Below are positions 23,660-32,813 of a stretch of 64,000 nt of DNA, in pieces. This DNA is from an uncultured Eubacteriales bacterium (lineage in GTDB: Bacteria; Bacillota; Clostridia; Oscillospirales; CAG-382), in NCBI GenBank assembly GCA_934446675.1, contig CAKSEL010000002.1:175122-239121 (forward strand), written 5' to 3'. A program made the translations under genes and the position numbers. The notes beneath the pieces are model-generated. The model worked only from the letters and a program-made list of their open reading frames with translations. It did no database searches and was not told where the DNA came from. How positions within the stretch are numbered: the first letter of the stretch is position 1; every line of letters begins with the position of its first letter.

Positions 23660-24838
23660 TCAGATTTCGGGAATATTGATCTCGACTTCGTGTCCGGACT
23701 CTCCGCTTCTCACAATACCGTCGATAATAGCCTGATTTATGATGATCTGGCTTGACGGAACCGGCGCGGATTTGCCGTTTTCGATTGCGTCCAAGAACGA
23801 ACCTATCTTTCTCTGCCAGAGAGAGCCTCTCGAACCGTCGTCCTTAACAAGCGGAACGACAGTCTGAGTCTGTTCGCCGGCAATATTCTTGTATATCGTC
23901 ATAGGACCGCCGGTAGTGCCGTTCCAGCAGTCGGTGGAGGGAATTCTGAGTCCGCCCTCAGTACCGAGGATTATGGTGTCGCCGGGAGTGTTGATATTCA
24001 TAGCCCATGCGATACGGAAGTCGAGGATTATACCGCCTTCAAGACGTATAAAAGCACCGGCAAAGTCGTCTACGCCGAACATATCGGCAAGTCTTTGCGG
24101 ATCGTTGCAGGTATACTTGTATGTTTCGGGGTTTCTGCCGAAGAAGTCAGACTTGAAGCCCGTAACCGTAAGCGGCTTGGGATAGCCTATTGCATTGAGC
24201 ACCATATCGAGAGAATAGCAGCCGATGTCGGCAAGCGCGCCGATACCTGCGGTGTCCTTGCGTATAAACGAGGTTCTGTTGTCGTTTGCAGGAATTCCGC
24301 GTCTTCTTCCGCCGCCGGTCTGGATATAGTAGATTCTGCCGAGTTCTCCGGACTCTACTATCTTCTTTATCATCTTCATGTTTTCGTCAAAACGCGGCTG
24401 AAAACCTATCGTAAGAATTTTTCCGCTCTTCTTTTCGGCTCTCATAACCTCTGCCGCCTCGTCAAGCGTTACGGTAAACGGCTTTTCGAGAAGAACGTTC
24501 ACGCCGTGTTCAAGCGCATATATCGCGGGCTTTGCGTGCTCGCAGTTGTAGGTACAGATGCTCACGCCGTCGAGGTCTTTTTCACCGTCGATAAGCGCTC
24601 TGTCATTTTCGTAGAAGTTTACGTTCTCAAGGCCGAATTCCTTTGCAAAGCTCTGCGCTCTGCCGGGAATAATGTCCGCGAGTGCGACGATTTCAACGTT
24701 CGGGAAAGTCTTGTAGGCGTTCATGTGGGAATGAGCGATACCGCCGGTTCCTATTATTCCGATTCTGAGCTTTCTTCCGGGTTTTGCCTGTGTGTTTTCG
24801 GCTTTTTGATTGGGATCGAGATTTGTCTGTGACAGCAT
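23660..24838 (-). CDS. Gfo/Idh/MocA family NAD(P)-dependent sugar oxidoreductase (paralogue 2)
   Basis: 392-residue close paralogue of the enzyme at 5236-6417. It has the same architecture: Rossmann motif GIIGTGGIAHSHM at about residue 27, EKPFTVTLDEA near 118, then the C-terminal domain starting GFQPRFDENMKMIKKIVESGELG. The segment IRLEGGIILDFRIAWAMNIN and the following glycine-rich stretch are nearly identical in the two. It is the last gene of an operon with GH2 and GH78 enzymes (36 bp after the rhamnosidase), suggesting it oxidises or epimerises a sugar they release. The exact substrate is unknown. Confidence 0.9.
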   Translation of the reverse strand: MLSQTNLDPNQKAENTQAKPGRKLRIGIIGTGGIAHSHMNAYKTFPNVEIVALADIIPGRAQSFAKEFGLENVNFYENDRALIDGEKDLDGVSICTYNCEHAKPAIYALEHGVNVLLEKPFTVTLDEAAEVMRAEKKSGKILTIGFQPRFDENMKMIKKIVESGELGRIYYIQTGGGRRRGIPANDNRTSFIRKDTAGIGALADIGCYSLDMVLNAIGYPKPLTVTGFKSDFFGRNPETYKYTCNDPQRLADMFGVDDFAGAFIRLEGGIILDFRIAWAMNINTPGDTIILGTEGGLRIPSTDCWNGTTGGPMTIYKNIAGEQTQTVVPLVKDDGSRGSLWQRKIGSFLDAIENGKSAPVPSSQIIINQAIIDGIVRSGESGHEVEINIPEI

Positions 24839-24874
24839 TTTTAAACACGCTCCTTTAAATTGCTTATGGTAAAA

Positions 24875-27076
24875 TTACAGATCTACGCAGATATTGTTTG
24901 TTCCGGCGGCGAGAGTATACTCATTTTCGCCGTATCTGAACACAGCCGACGCGCCGTCCGGTATTTCGGCGGTAAACTCGGCTCTCTGTACTTTCTTTTC
25001 CCACGAAACAGACACTTTTCCGTATCTTGTCGTGACAAACGCAGAGCAGTGATTCATTTCGTCCGGCAAAAACGGCGAAATCTCAAAGTTTACACCGTCG
25101 CTTTCATCCTTATATTTTATACCGGCAAGGTATGTGAACATATGCTTTACGCACGCGCCGAACATCGGGTGGTTATGCGACGCATAGCCCGCCATATATT
25201 CCCAGAGAGTTGTGGCTCCGCAGTCGAACATATATCCGAACGAATACTTTTCGGTATGGCTTGAAAGCATTTTGTACGCAAGGTTTCCGTATCCGCGCTC
25301 AAACAGCAGCTTTACAAGCAGGTCTGTTGCAAAAATTCCCGTGTCGAACGCAAGGCTCTTTGAATATTTCTCCACGGTGTTTTTGACCGTGAGCGGAGAA
25401 TCGAGTCCGAGATCCATTGCAAAGAAGTTAGCTCCTGCAACGTTTGCGCAGAAGTCGTCAGACATCGGAGACATGTACGCAGCTTTTATAACCTTTTTGC
25501 TCTGCTCTGCCCTCTCAAGATAGTTCTTTGCAAGCACGGGAAGCCCTGCTTTTTTGCATATTTCTGCCATCTGATTTAAGCACTTTACGTAGAAATAAGT
25601 ATTTACATAGTTCTGCGGCAGCAGCTCTTTCGAGCTTTCATCGGGAAATCCCCAGTCGCCGAGACACCACAGCCCCTTTGTTTCGCCGGTGATTATTCCA
25701 CATTTGCAGCGAGAGTTCATGTAGTCGATAAACCGAATCATGTTGGGAAGATATTTCTTTACAAGGTCAAATTCGCCGTAGTGCTTCCAAAACATATACG
25801 GCACTTGTATTATCGCGCTTCCCCAGCCGCCTATTCCGCCGCCTCCGCCCTGTACGGGCGCGGTATGTCCGACATGACCCGTTATTATATCCTGGCTGTC
25901 GGCAAGGTCGCGTATCCACTTGCGGTAGAATTCTTTTGCGTCAAACATGGTCATTACAGCGTCGCACACAAGCTGTCCGTCGCCGGTATATCCGAGCTTT
26001 TCACGCGTCGGGCAATCGGACGGAATGCCCATATGCATATTGTCAAGCTGTGTTCTCACAAAGGCAGAAAACAGCGTGTTCAGCGTTTCGTTATCACATT
26101 CAAAGCCGCTTGTCAGAGCAACGTCCGAGTGTATGACAAGCGTTTCGAGAGGCTCGGAATTTCCGCAGACAGAAAAATATCTGAATCCGTGAAAACAGAA
26201 TCTGTCAACCATCTCGGTCTTTCCGTCGCCTATGAAAACGTCTTTCTGCGGACGTCTGAACGAATGAAAGCTTGTTCCGTCGAGTTTTCCCTCGGAGTCA
26301 ATTTCCTCGGTGTGCTCAAGCTCGACCTTTTCGTTAAGCGGCGCTGCGCTCATCTTTACAAAGCCCGTGATATTTTCGCCGTTATCGTAGATCTTCATGT
26401 CGCCGAAATCGTGTATAAGCTTTGGCTTTATCGTGCGGATTATCTTGTCCGCAGGGCAGGTCTGTATCTCGTACTCGGCTTCCGGCGCGTCGGCTGCGAC
26501 TACGTTTTCATATCCGTCATAAAGCGCGGAATTTGTAAGAAAGTCGGTGTTGTACAGCCTGTAATCGTGTTCTTCGCCGAAATACAGGTCGTTTTTGAGT
26601 ATGTGGCTGCTTTTCCACTTCAGATTTTCGTCAGACTGCAAAAGCAGTTTTCCGTTCTTGGCGCAAAGTCTGAAACAGAGCTTTATGTTTCCGAAAATGT
26701 CGCATCTTTCGTCATAGTTTCCCGGAATGTTGTACCAGCCGCGTCCCAGAAGCACGCACAGCGTGTTTTTACCCGATACGATATACTCCGAAACGTCGTA
26801 TTTCATGGAATACACCGTGTAAGAATACTCCTCGCCAGGCACTACGCCTGAATTTTTGTTTTCGCGTCTTTCGTACAGCGAGCACGCCGGAACAAGCATA
26901 TCGTCCGACACCTTTTTGCCGTTTATGTAAAGTTCAAACACTCCGAGACCGCAGATTACAATATCCGCGCCGACGCTCTTATCTGCGTCAAACTCCGAGC
27001 ATATCCACGGCGCGGTGCAAGCCGCGTCGGACGGTGAAACAAACTTTGCTCCGCCGTAAAAACCGTAAAAATCCAT
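24875..27076 (-). CDS. Alpha-L-rhamnosidase, GH78 family
   Basis: 733-residue enzyme predicted to release terminal alpha-L-rhamnose from oligosaccharides or glycosides. N-terminal beta domains (about 20-320) precede the (alpha/alpha)6 catalytic barrel. The signature DCPTREKLGYTGD lies at residues 354-366; in characterised GH78 enzymes an acidic residue in this motif is the general acid. It continues with GGWGSAIIQVPYMFWKHYGE and LWCLGDWGFPDES, and ends in a short beta domain. No signal peptide, so probably cytoplasmic. It is shorter than many GH78 members because some N-terminal modules are absent. It sits 30 bp after the beta-galactosidase gene and 36 bp before the oxidoreductase. Confidence 0.87.
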   Translation of the reverse strand: MDFYGFYGGAKFVSPSDAACTAPWICSEFDADKSVGADIVICGLGVFELYINGKKVSDDMLVPACSLYERRENKNSGVVPGEEYSYTVYSMKYDVSEYIVSGKNTLCVLLGRGWYNIPGNYDERCDIFGNIKLCFRLCAKNGKLLLQSDENLKWKSSHILKNDLYFGEEHDYRLYNTDFLTNSALYDGYENVVAADAPEAEYEIQTCPADKIIRTIKPKLIHDFGDMKIYDNGENITGFVKMSAAPLNEKVELEHTEEIDSEGKLDGTSFHSFRRPQKDVFIGDGKTEMVDRFCFHGFRYFSVCGNSEPLETLVIHSDVALTSGFECDNETLNTLFSAFVRTQLDNMHMGIPSDCPTREKLGYTGDGQLVCDAVMTMFDAKEFYRKWIRDLADSQDIITGHVGHTAPVQGGGGGIGGWGSAIIQVPYMFWKHYGEFDLVKKYLPNMIRFIDYMNSRCKCGIITGETKGLWCLGDWGFPDESSKELLPQNYVNTYFYVKCLNQMAEICKKAGLPVLAKNYLERAEQSKKVIKAAYMSPMSDDFCANVAGANFFAMDLGLDSPLTVKNTVEKYSKSLAFDTGIFATDLLVKLLFERGYGNLAYKMLSSHTEKYSFGYMFDCGATTLWEYMAGYASHNHPMFGACVKHMFTYLAGIKYKDESDGVNFEISPFLPDEMNHCSAFVTTRYGKVSVSWEKKVQRAEFTAEIPDGASAVFRYGENEYTLAAGTNNICVDL

Positions 27077-27106
27077 TATTTTCTCTCCTCTGTGTTTTTT
27101 AAGCCG

Positions 27107-30100
27107 TTATATGCGGCAGGGATTAATTACTATCGAACCCGAAAAGTTCTTTTCGTCAAAAGTGTATTCGGCAAGCGGCAGCGGTCCGCAGGAATTGGAG
27201 CCTATACCGTTCATCTTTATGTCGGCGTAAACATAGGTCTCTTTTTTCATTTCAAGCTCATAATCGTGTTTTACGTGCGTAAGCTCATGAGCCGATATAT
27301 GCTGTGCGTTGAAAATAAAGCTGTCGCTGTCGGAATGGCGCTCAAATTCAAGCCCATGACCGTTAAGGCTGCCGACAAAGGCTCTGCGGCAGTCGCAGTG
27401 AGAGCTGTTCTCCTGCGGTCTTACATAGTGCTCAAAGTTATCTGTGACCGTAGTTTTGAAAAGTCCTATACGGCTTGCAAGGCATTTGTCCGAATAGCTT
27501 TCATACGGACCTTTTCCGAAATATTCCATGCGTTCATTGCCTTGGGGCATGACAAGTTCAAGTCCGAATCTCGGCAGAGGCTGTGCGCCGTCCTTGATTT
27601 TCACGCCGAAATCATACGTTATCTTTCCGCCGCGTTCAACGGTGATATACTGCTCGACTGCGGCGTGCGGCTCTTTTGAAAGCGCGCAGAGTACAAGCGT
27701 GCTCTTTACGGTGACATGGGTTTCGTCTGACTCGGTGATCTCGGTGCTTCTTGCGTACTGTTCGATTCTGTCAAGTCCCTCCGATTCCCACTTTGATCTT
27801 ATGTATCTGTCGTTGTCGGTCGGCGCCCTCCAGAGATTTATGCGCACCGGCTCGCAGATCATGTTTTTGCCGTCGTTTATTATTTCGCATATTTTTGCGT
27901 TTGTCTTGTCTATCTTAACGCTTGTTTCGCCGGTGTTTATAACGATATATCTTTCCGACTCCTCCGCGCTTACGGGGCAAAGCATATTTTCGGCAATGCC
28001 GTCTGAAATCTCGTCCTCGTCCGCGCACAAAGCGCCGAGTTCAAGCTGTTCAAAGCCAAGCTCATAGCCTGCCTTGCAGAAAGCCGAGTCCGTATTGTAA
28101 AGGAATTTTATATTGAGGAAATATTCTCCGCCCTCTTCAAACTCATACATATTGAAAAGAGAATACTTTTTTTTTCTCTGCGGTGCGATGTTAAGAGCCG
28201 GTATTTTTCCCGTGAGTACGGTTCTGCCGTCGCACTCAACGCTCCATACAGCGTCAAGATCTGAAAGATCCGTAAAGTATCTTAAATTCTTTATCTCAAC
28301 CGTACCCGATTCAAAATCCGTAAGCACTGCCGACACCGGCTGATATGCCTTTTTGACTTCGAGAAAACCCGTGTGCGGACGTCTGTCGGGATATACAAGT
28401 CCGTCAACGCAGAAACAGCCGTCGTTCGGGAAATCTCCGAAATCTCCGCCGTAGGTATATCCGTGTCTGCCGTCTGGGAGCGTTATCTCAACGCTGTGGT
28501 CGGTCATCTCCCATACGCAGCCGCCTAAGAATTTGTCATTGTTTCTTATGAGCTCGACGTACTCTTTTACACTTCCGGGACCGTTTCCCATTGCATGGAC
28601 ATATTCGCACAGATATAACGGTCTTGTCTGCTTTTTATCTTTAAGATAATCGCGGCAGAAATCGGGGTGAGAATACATTTCGCTGTATATGTCGGGCATA
28701 TCTCTGTAAACATTTTGAGTAGCCGTCGCACGCTCATAATGAACAAGTGCATCCTTATCGCGGCTCTTTATGTACTTTTGCATTTCGGCATGGTTCTTGC
28801 CTACGCCGGACTCGTTTCCGAGAGACCACATAAATACGCACGCATGGTTCTTATCGCGCTCAAAAAGGCGCTTTGCACGGTCAACATAAACGTCAGTCCA
28901 GTCACCGCTGTCCGAAAGAAAGTCCCAGCCGGTCTTATGCGCGTCAATCGTCATTCCGTGGCATTCGATGTCAGCCTCGTCCACAACGAAAAAGCCGTAT
29001 TCGTCGCAGAGCTGCAAAAATCTCGGATCGTTCGGATAGTGCGACGTTCTTATTGCATTGACGTTGTGGCGCTTTAATATCTTCAGGTCTTCAATGACGT
29101 GCTCTATCGGCGTTGTATGACCGAGAACAGGGTGCGAATCGTGGCGGTTTACGCCGAGTATCTTGACTTTTTTGCCGTTGAAATATACAACACTGTCCTT
29201 TATTTCGATTTTCTTGAATCCGACCTTGAAAAGTATAACTTCGTCGCCGCAGACGGTATAAAGCTCGTAGAGGTACGGTTCTTCGCTTGACCAGAGGTAC
29301 GGATTTTCGACGGTGATCTCGCTGTCTTTCGAGTATTCGCCCTCAGCAACAGCCTCTCCGTCGGGTGAAACAAGCATATATGTAAAATCCGTCTTGCCCT
29401 TAAAGAGCGTTTCAAGCTTTATTCTGCCTTCTTCAAAGCCGTCCGAAAGAGAAGTCTTTATATATATATCCTTTATGTGCTGTTTTGCGCGTGCGAGAAT
29501 ATATACCTCTCTGAATATTCCCGACATTCTCCACATATCCTGGTCTTCTATATACGACTGCGGACACCACTTCACGACAAGCACCTGAACGGTGTTTTGT
29601 CCGGCACGGGCATACTTTGAAATGTCAAATTCGCTCACACAGTGGCTTACGGTTGAAAATCCAGCAAATTCGCCGTTTATCCAGAGATAAAAACAGGAGT
29701 CAACGCCCTCAAAATTGATATAAAGCTCTCTTTTTGCAAAGCTTTCGGAAAGATAAAATGTGCGCGTATAGAGCCCGCAGGGGTTGTCCTCCGGAATATG
29801 CGGCGGATCCTTGGGAAAAGGATAGTTTATGTTTGTATACTGCGGAACATCGTAGCCGCGGTCAAGATACATCTGCCAGTTTGACGGCACTTCGATTTTT
29901 TCGATATTTTCGCCGTCTGTCTGCTTTGTAAAATCGTAATCAATATCGTTAAAGCTCTTAAAATATCTGAAATCCCATTCTCCGCAGAGATTCTTGAAGT
30001 ACGCGGACTTGTTTCTGTCCCCGTTTCTCGCAAGCTCGGCGCTCTGATAAGGAACAAAATATGCTCTCGGCTCTTCGCAGCCTATGTGCATATTGGAAAG

Positions 30101-30130
30101 ATCTTTGTGTAATGTTTTAAAAAATGCCAT
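27107..30130 (-). CDS. Beta-galactosidase, GH2 family (LacZ type)
   Basis: 1007-residue, full-length five-domain GH2 enzyme that hydrolyses terminal beta-D-galactosides. A jelly-roll sugar-binding domain spans about 50-215, an immunoglobulin-like domain about 220-315, and the TIM barrel about 320-610 with acid/base Glu440 in WSLGNESG and nucleophile Glu509 in LYLCEYVHAMGN. The C-terminal small-chain domain (about 730-1000) includes FGKGPYESYSDK. No signal peptide, so cytoplasmic. Strong GGAGG site. First gene of an operon with GH78 and Gfo/Idh/MocA genes. The lack of a lactose permease and the rhamnosidase partner point to galactan or rhamnogalacturonan side chains rather than lactose, by inference. 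Confidence 0.92.
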   Translation of the reverse strand: MAFFKTLHKDLSNMHIGCEEPRAYFVPYQSAELARNGDRNKSAYFKNLCGEWDFRYFKSFNDIDYDFTKQTDGENIEKIEVPSNWQMYLDRGYDVPQYTNINYPFPKDPPHIPEDNPCGLYTRTFYLSESFAKRELYINFEGVDSCFYLWINGEFAGFSTVSHCVSEFDISKYARAGQNTVQVLVVKWCPQSYIEDQDMWRMSGIFREVYILARAKQHIKDIYIKTSLSDGFEEGRIKLETLFKGKTDFTYMLVSPDGEAVAEGEYSKDSEITVENPYLWSSEEPYLYELYTVCGDEVILFKVGFKKIEIKDSVVYFNGKKVKILGVNRHDSHPVLGHTTPIEHVIEDLKILKRHNVNAIRTSHYPNDPRFLQLCDEYGFFVVDEADIECHGMTIDAHKTGWDFLSDSGDWTDVYVDRAKRLFERDKNHACVFMWSLGNESGVGKNHAEMQKYIKSRDKDALVHYERATATQNVYRDMPDIYSEMYSHPDFCRDYLKDKKQTRPLYLCEYVHAMGNGPGSVKEYVELIRNNDKFLGGCVWEMTDHSVEITLPDGRHGYTYGGDFGDFPNDGCFCVDGLVYPDRRPHTGFLEVKKAYQPVSAVLTDFESGTVEIKNLRYFTDLSDLDAVWSVECDGRTVLTGKIPALNIAPQRKKKYSLFNMYEFEEGGEYFLNIKFLYNTDSAFCKAGYELGFEQLELGALCADEDEISDGIAENMLCPVSAEESERYIVINTGETSVKIDKTNAKICEIINDGKNMICEPVRINLWRAPTDNDRYIRSKWESEGLDRIEQYARSTEITESDETHVTVKSTLVLCALSKEPHAAVEQYITVERGGKITYDFGVKIKDGAQPLPRFGLELVMPQGNERMEYFGKGPYESYSDKCLASRIGLFKTTVTDNFEHYVRPQENSSHCDCRRAFVGSLNGHGLEFERHSDSDSFIFNAQHISAHELTHVKHDYELEMKKETYVYADIKMNGIGSNSCGPLPLAEYTFDEKNFSGSIVINPCRI

Positions 30131-30168
30131 TGTATTCCCTCCGTATTTTAATACAATCCTTTGTGGTT

Positions 30169-30197
30169 ATTATAACAATTATACACCGTCAAGTCAA
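30169..30197 (-). promoter_or_regulatory. Promoter of the GH2-GH78-oxidoreductase operon
   Basis: Minus strand TTGACT, 17-bp spacer, TATAAT, 40 bp upstream of the beta-galactosidase ATG and divergent from the promoter at 30249-30277. Confidence 0.8.
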
Positions 30198-30248
30198 TAT
30201 CAAATACAGGCTTTTTTATCGCCTTTTTTAAGATTATGACGCCATATA

Positions 30249-30277
30249 TTGACAAGAATGCCGTTTAAGGTTATACT
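30249..30277 (+). promoter_or_regulatory. Promoter of the DUF4886 gene
   Basis: Plus strand TTGACA, 17-bp spacer, TATACT, 40 bp upstream of the ATG. Confidence 0.8.
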
Positions 30278-30317
30278 TAGCGCATAAACTGATTTTTACG
30301 AAAGACGGTGCGAAAAA

Positions 30318-31052
30318 ATGAAGATACTTTCAATCGGAAACAGCTTTTCCCAGGACGCGCAGAAATATTTGAAGGACGTCTGCAAAAGTTCGGGAATAAA
30401 AAACGTGCAGTGCGTAAATCTTTATATAGGCGGCTGTTCTCTCGAACACCATTATTTAAACATAAAGGGAGATATTGCAGCATACGGTTTTGAAATGAAC
30501 GGTGAAAGCTCTGGGCTTTCCGTCTCGGTAAAGCAGGCGCTTCTGTGCGGAGGCTGGGACGTGATCACGCTTCAGCAGGCAAGCCATCTGTCGTACAGAT
30601 ACGACACATATGAGCCGTATCTTAAAGAGATCGCGGCATACGTAAGGGAGTTTTGCCCGAAATCAAAGCTTGCGATACATCAGACATGGGGCTACGCCGA
30701 CGGCACGCAAAGACTTGAAAGCACCGGCTTTTCAAGCCATGGTGAAATGTTTGAACAGGTCAGAAAAGCATATGAAAAAGCCGCGTCCGATATAAACGCC
30801 GACCTTATCATACCCACGGGGGACGCGGTAAAGCTTTTGTGCAGCGAATATCACATGAGAGCGCACCGCGATTTTCACCTGTCCTACGGGCTCGGAAGAT
30901 ACACCGCATCTCTCGTCTGGCAATACGCGCTCACGGGAGTAAATCCCGATAACAACAGCTTTTGCGGCTTTGACGAACCGGTATCCGACGCCGAAATCTC
31001 CGCCGCCAAGGACTGCGCAAAAAGAGCCGTCGAAAACATAAAAAACTCATAA
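30318..31052 (+). CDS. DUF4886 protein, SGNH-hydrolase-like
   Basis: 244-residue cytoplasmic protein. The N terminus KILSIGNSFSQDAQ holds the GNSFS block, whose serine would be the SGNH nucleophile. The later HRDFHLSYGLGRYTASLVW supplies the Asp-x-x-His-like pair seen in DUF4886 members. The family is often found in glycan-utilisation loci and may deacylate sugars, but no activity is established from sequence. The ribosome site is weak (ACGGTG). It is divergent from the GH2 operon, with adjacent promoters 50 bp apart, so the two units could share a regulator. It ends at a hairpin terminator also used by the converging isomerase gene. Confidence 0.8.
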   Translation: MKILSIGNSFSQDAQKYLKDVCKSSGIKNVQCVNLYIGGCSLEHHYLNIKGDIAAYGFEMNGESSGLSVSVKQALLCGGWDVITLQQASHLSYRYDTYEPYLKEIAAYVREFCPKSKLAIHQTWGYADGTQRLESTGFSSHGEMFEQVRKAYEKAASDINADLIIPTGDAVKLLCSEYHMRAHRDFHLSYGLGRYTASLVWQYALTGVNPDNNSFCGFDEPVSDAEISAAKDCAKRAVENIKNS

Positions 31053-31096
31053 AAGCAGCAAAACTCCGCGCACGGTTTTCCAAAAAAGCATAATTA

Positions 31097-31140
31097 AAGC
31101 TCAGAACGAAATTTATCACTTCGCACTGAGCTTGTTTTTT
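31097..31140. terminator. Bidirectional terminator between converging genes
   Basis: Stem AAGCTCAG/CTGAGCTT with inner CGAA/TTCG pairing. The plus strand continues GTTTTTT and the minus strand continues TAATT. It serves the DUF4886 gene and probably the isomerase gene at 31169. Confidence 0.7.
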
Positions 31141-31168
31141 ACTGTGAACTTTAATTACGCAGTTTAAA

Positions 31169-31951
31169 TTACTTTATGAAAGGCTTTAAGTAATCTGCGC
31201 TTGCCTTGAGGCTTGCGAACGGGTTGTTGCCGTTAAGGAAGAAGTTGTCCTGTTCAACGACATAGTGCTTAACGCCGGTTTCCTCGGCAGTCTTTAAGAT
31301 TCTGTTCCATTCAAGATTGCCGTTTCCGATTTCGGTCATTCTGGGAGTTATTCTGCCGTTTTCGTTTACAACGGTAATGTCCTTGAGATGAAGAATATCT
31401 ATTCTGCCTGCAAGCTTTTCGATCCATGCGCATACGTCTGCGCCGCCGGCTGCTACCCAGCAGGTATCGAGTACAAAGGAAATGGTATCGGGATTGAACT
31501 TCTCATACATAACGTCCATAAGAGTCTTGAAACCGTCTATGCGGACAAACTCAAAGTTGTGGTTATGATAGGTGAGCTTAAAGCCGTTCTTTGCATAGAT
31601 TTCGGAAACCTTGTTGAACTTATCTATAAATTCATTGAGGTTTGCAAGATTTCCTCTTGCCTCGCCGGGCATACCGCCGATACCTACGTTTGTCGTGCCC
31701 CACATTCTGTGCACTTCCATGGTCTTTTCGGGATTGTTGATTATTTCGCCGTAGTCGTAATGCGTGCCGACTATCTTAATGCCGTGCTTTGTCAGAAGCT
31801 TTCCGAAAAGCTCTGCGTCAAATGCGTTTCCTGCGGTCTGAGCCTCCGTATAGCCCATCTTTGCAACTCTTTCAAATGCAAAATCCGCCATTTCGGGATC
31901 TTTCATGTAGTCTCTTATGGAATAAAGCTGAAGTCCGAGATTTTTAAACAT
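31169..31951 (-). CDS. Sugar phosphate isomerase/epimerase family protein (AP-endonuclease-2-like TIM barrel)
   Basis: 260-residue TIM-barrel protein of the xylose-isomerase-like family. Metal-site pieces include YHNHNFEFVRIDG (His and Glu), VLDTCWVAAGGAD (Asp), HLKDITV (His and Asp) and a C-terminal VEQDNFFLNGN (Glu). Such enzymes isomerise or dehydrate keto-sugars and inosose intermediates and often act with Gfo/Idh/MocA dehydrogenases, two of which are in this window. The start is ATG 31951, after GCGAGG; the open frame extends 21 codons upstream across the promoter and is unlikely to be translated. Monocistronic. The substrate is unknown. Confidence 0.88.
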   Translation of the reverse strand: MFKNLGLQLYSIRDYMKDPEMADFAFERVAKMGYTEAQTAGNAFDAELFGKLLTKHGIKIVGTHYDYGEIINNPEKTMEVHRMWGTTNVGIGGMPGEARGNLANLNEFIDKFNKVSEIYAKNGFKLTYHNHNFEFVRIDGFKTLMDVMYEKFNPDTISFVLDTCWVAAGGADVCAWIEKLAGRIDILHLKDITVVNENGRITPRMTEIGNGNLEWNRILKTAEETGVKHYVVEQDNFFLNGNNPFASLKASADYLKPFIK

Positions 31952-31985
31952 AGCAATTACCTCGCTGTAATAATATTGTATGGTT

Positions 31986-32014
31986 ATTATAATACCTGTG
32001 CGCGATATTTTCAA
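31986..32014 (-). promoter_or_regulatory. Promoter of the sugar isomerase gene
   Basis: Minus strand TTGAAA, 17-bp spacer, TATAAT, 35 bp upstream of ATG 31951. Confidence 0.75.
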
Positions 32015-32064
32015 GTATCAAATCAAAAATATAGCCTATTTTTACAAAAATAATCAATAAGTGC

Positions 32065-32091
32065 AAAAAAGCTCCGCATTAAGCAGAGCTT
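32065..32091 (-). terminator. Terminator of the CpsC-CpsD-CpsB operon
   Basis: Minus strand stem AAGCTCTGC/GCGGAGCTT followed by TTTT, just past the CpsB stop codon. Confidence 0.8.
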
Positions 32092-32105
32092 TATATATAT
32101 CAATT

Positions 32106-32813
32106 TTAAATTCCCGCGACGGTATCGGCATTCTGCTTTAAAATTCCGGCATATCTTTCGCCTATGCTTTTTGAGATGATCTCATAAGCCTCGGGAAGAT
32201 TCTGCGGTCTGTTTCCGCCGTGGCAGTCCGACGCGGCAAGATCGACCTTGCCGTTTTTGATAAGATTTAAAATCTTTCTCTTTCTGAAAAACGACCTTTC
32301 GGTAAGCGCCTGCGCGTCTATCTGGATAAGACAGCCGATTTCCTTTAATCTGTCTATGTTCTTCGGGCAAGAAAGGAAAAACTTATACCTTTCTATATGC
32401 GCAATTATCGGAATTACGTTATAGTATGACACAATGCGTTCTATAATGCCGAAATACTTTTCAAAATCATTTGTTTCGTGCGGTATTTCAAGAAGTATGT
32501 ATCTGCTGTTTCCGAAACAAAGCCCGGATATGTCGCCGAGATTCAGAAGTATATCCGAAATATTGACTTCCGCAGCCGGAACGATCTTTACGTCTGTATT
32601 TTTCTTTTCAAGTTCCGTTTCAAGCTCCGCTATGCGTCTTTTGCGCCTGTCGGTAAATTCCTCATACGGCATACGCGACGAATAGTAGTGGGAGGTCGAA
32701 ACAATAACGTTTATTCCCTTATCCGCACAGCTTTTTACAAGCTCCGCACTTTCCTCAAGGCTATGCGGTCCGTCGTCAAACCGCGGCAGAATATGGGCGT
32801 GAATATCCGTCAT
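32106..32813 (-). CDS. Tyrosine-protein phosphatase, PHP family (CpsB/YwqE type)
   Basis: 235-residue metal-dependent phosphatase that removes phosphate from the CpsD kinase tail. The PHP signature DIHAHILPRFDDGP is at residues 3-16, with further metal ligands in STSHYY, IAHIERY and AASDCHGG. Its ATG overlaps the kinase stop codon by 4 bp (ATGA), so the pair is translationally coupled. Last gene of a three-gene operon. Full length for the family. Confidence 0.93.
   Translation of the reverse strand: MTDIHAHILPRFDDGPHSLEESAELVKSCADKGINVIVSTSHYYSSRMPYEEFTDRRKRRIAELETELEKKNTDVKIVPAAEVNISDILLNLGDISGLCFGNSRYILLEIPHETNDFEKYFGIIERIVSYYNVIPIIAHIERYKFFLSCPKNIDRLKEIGCLIQIDAQALTERSFFRKRKILNLIKNGKVDLAASDCHGGNRPQNLPEAYEIISKSIGERYAGILKQNADTVAGI

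Noticed and set aside
25781..26851. A 356-residue plus-strand open frame inside the rhamnosidase gene
   Set aside because: Shadow frame; the minus-strand product has clear GH78 motifs and operon context.
27107..30130. A lac operon for lactose use
   Set aside because: No lactose permease, PTS or LacI-type regulator is adjacent; the partners are a rhamnosidase and a sugar oxidoreductase.
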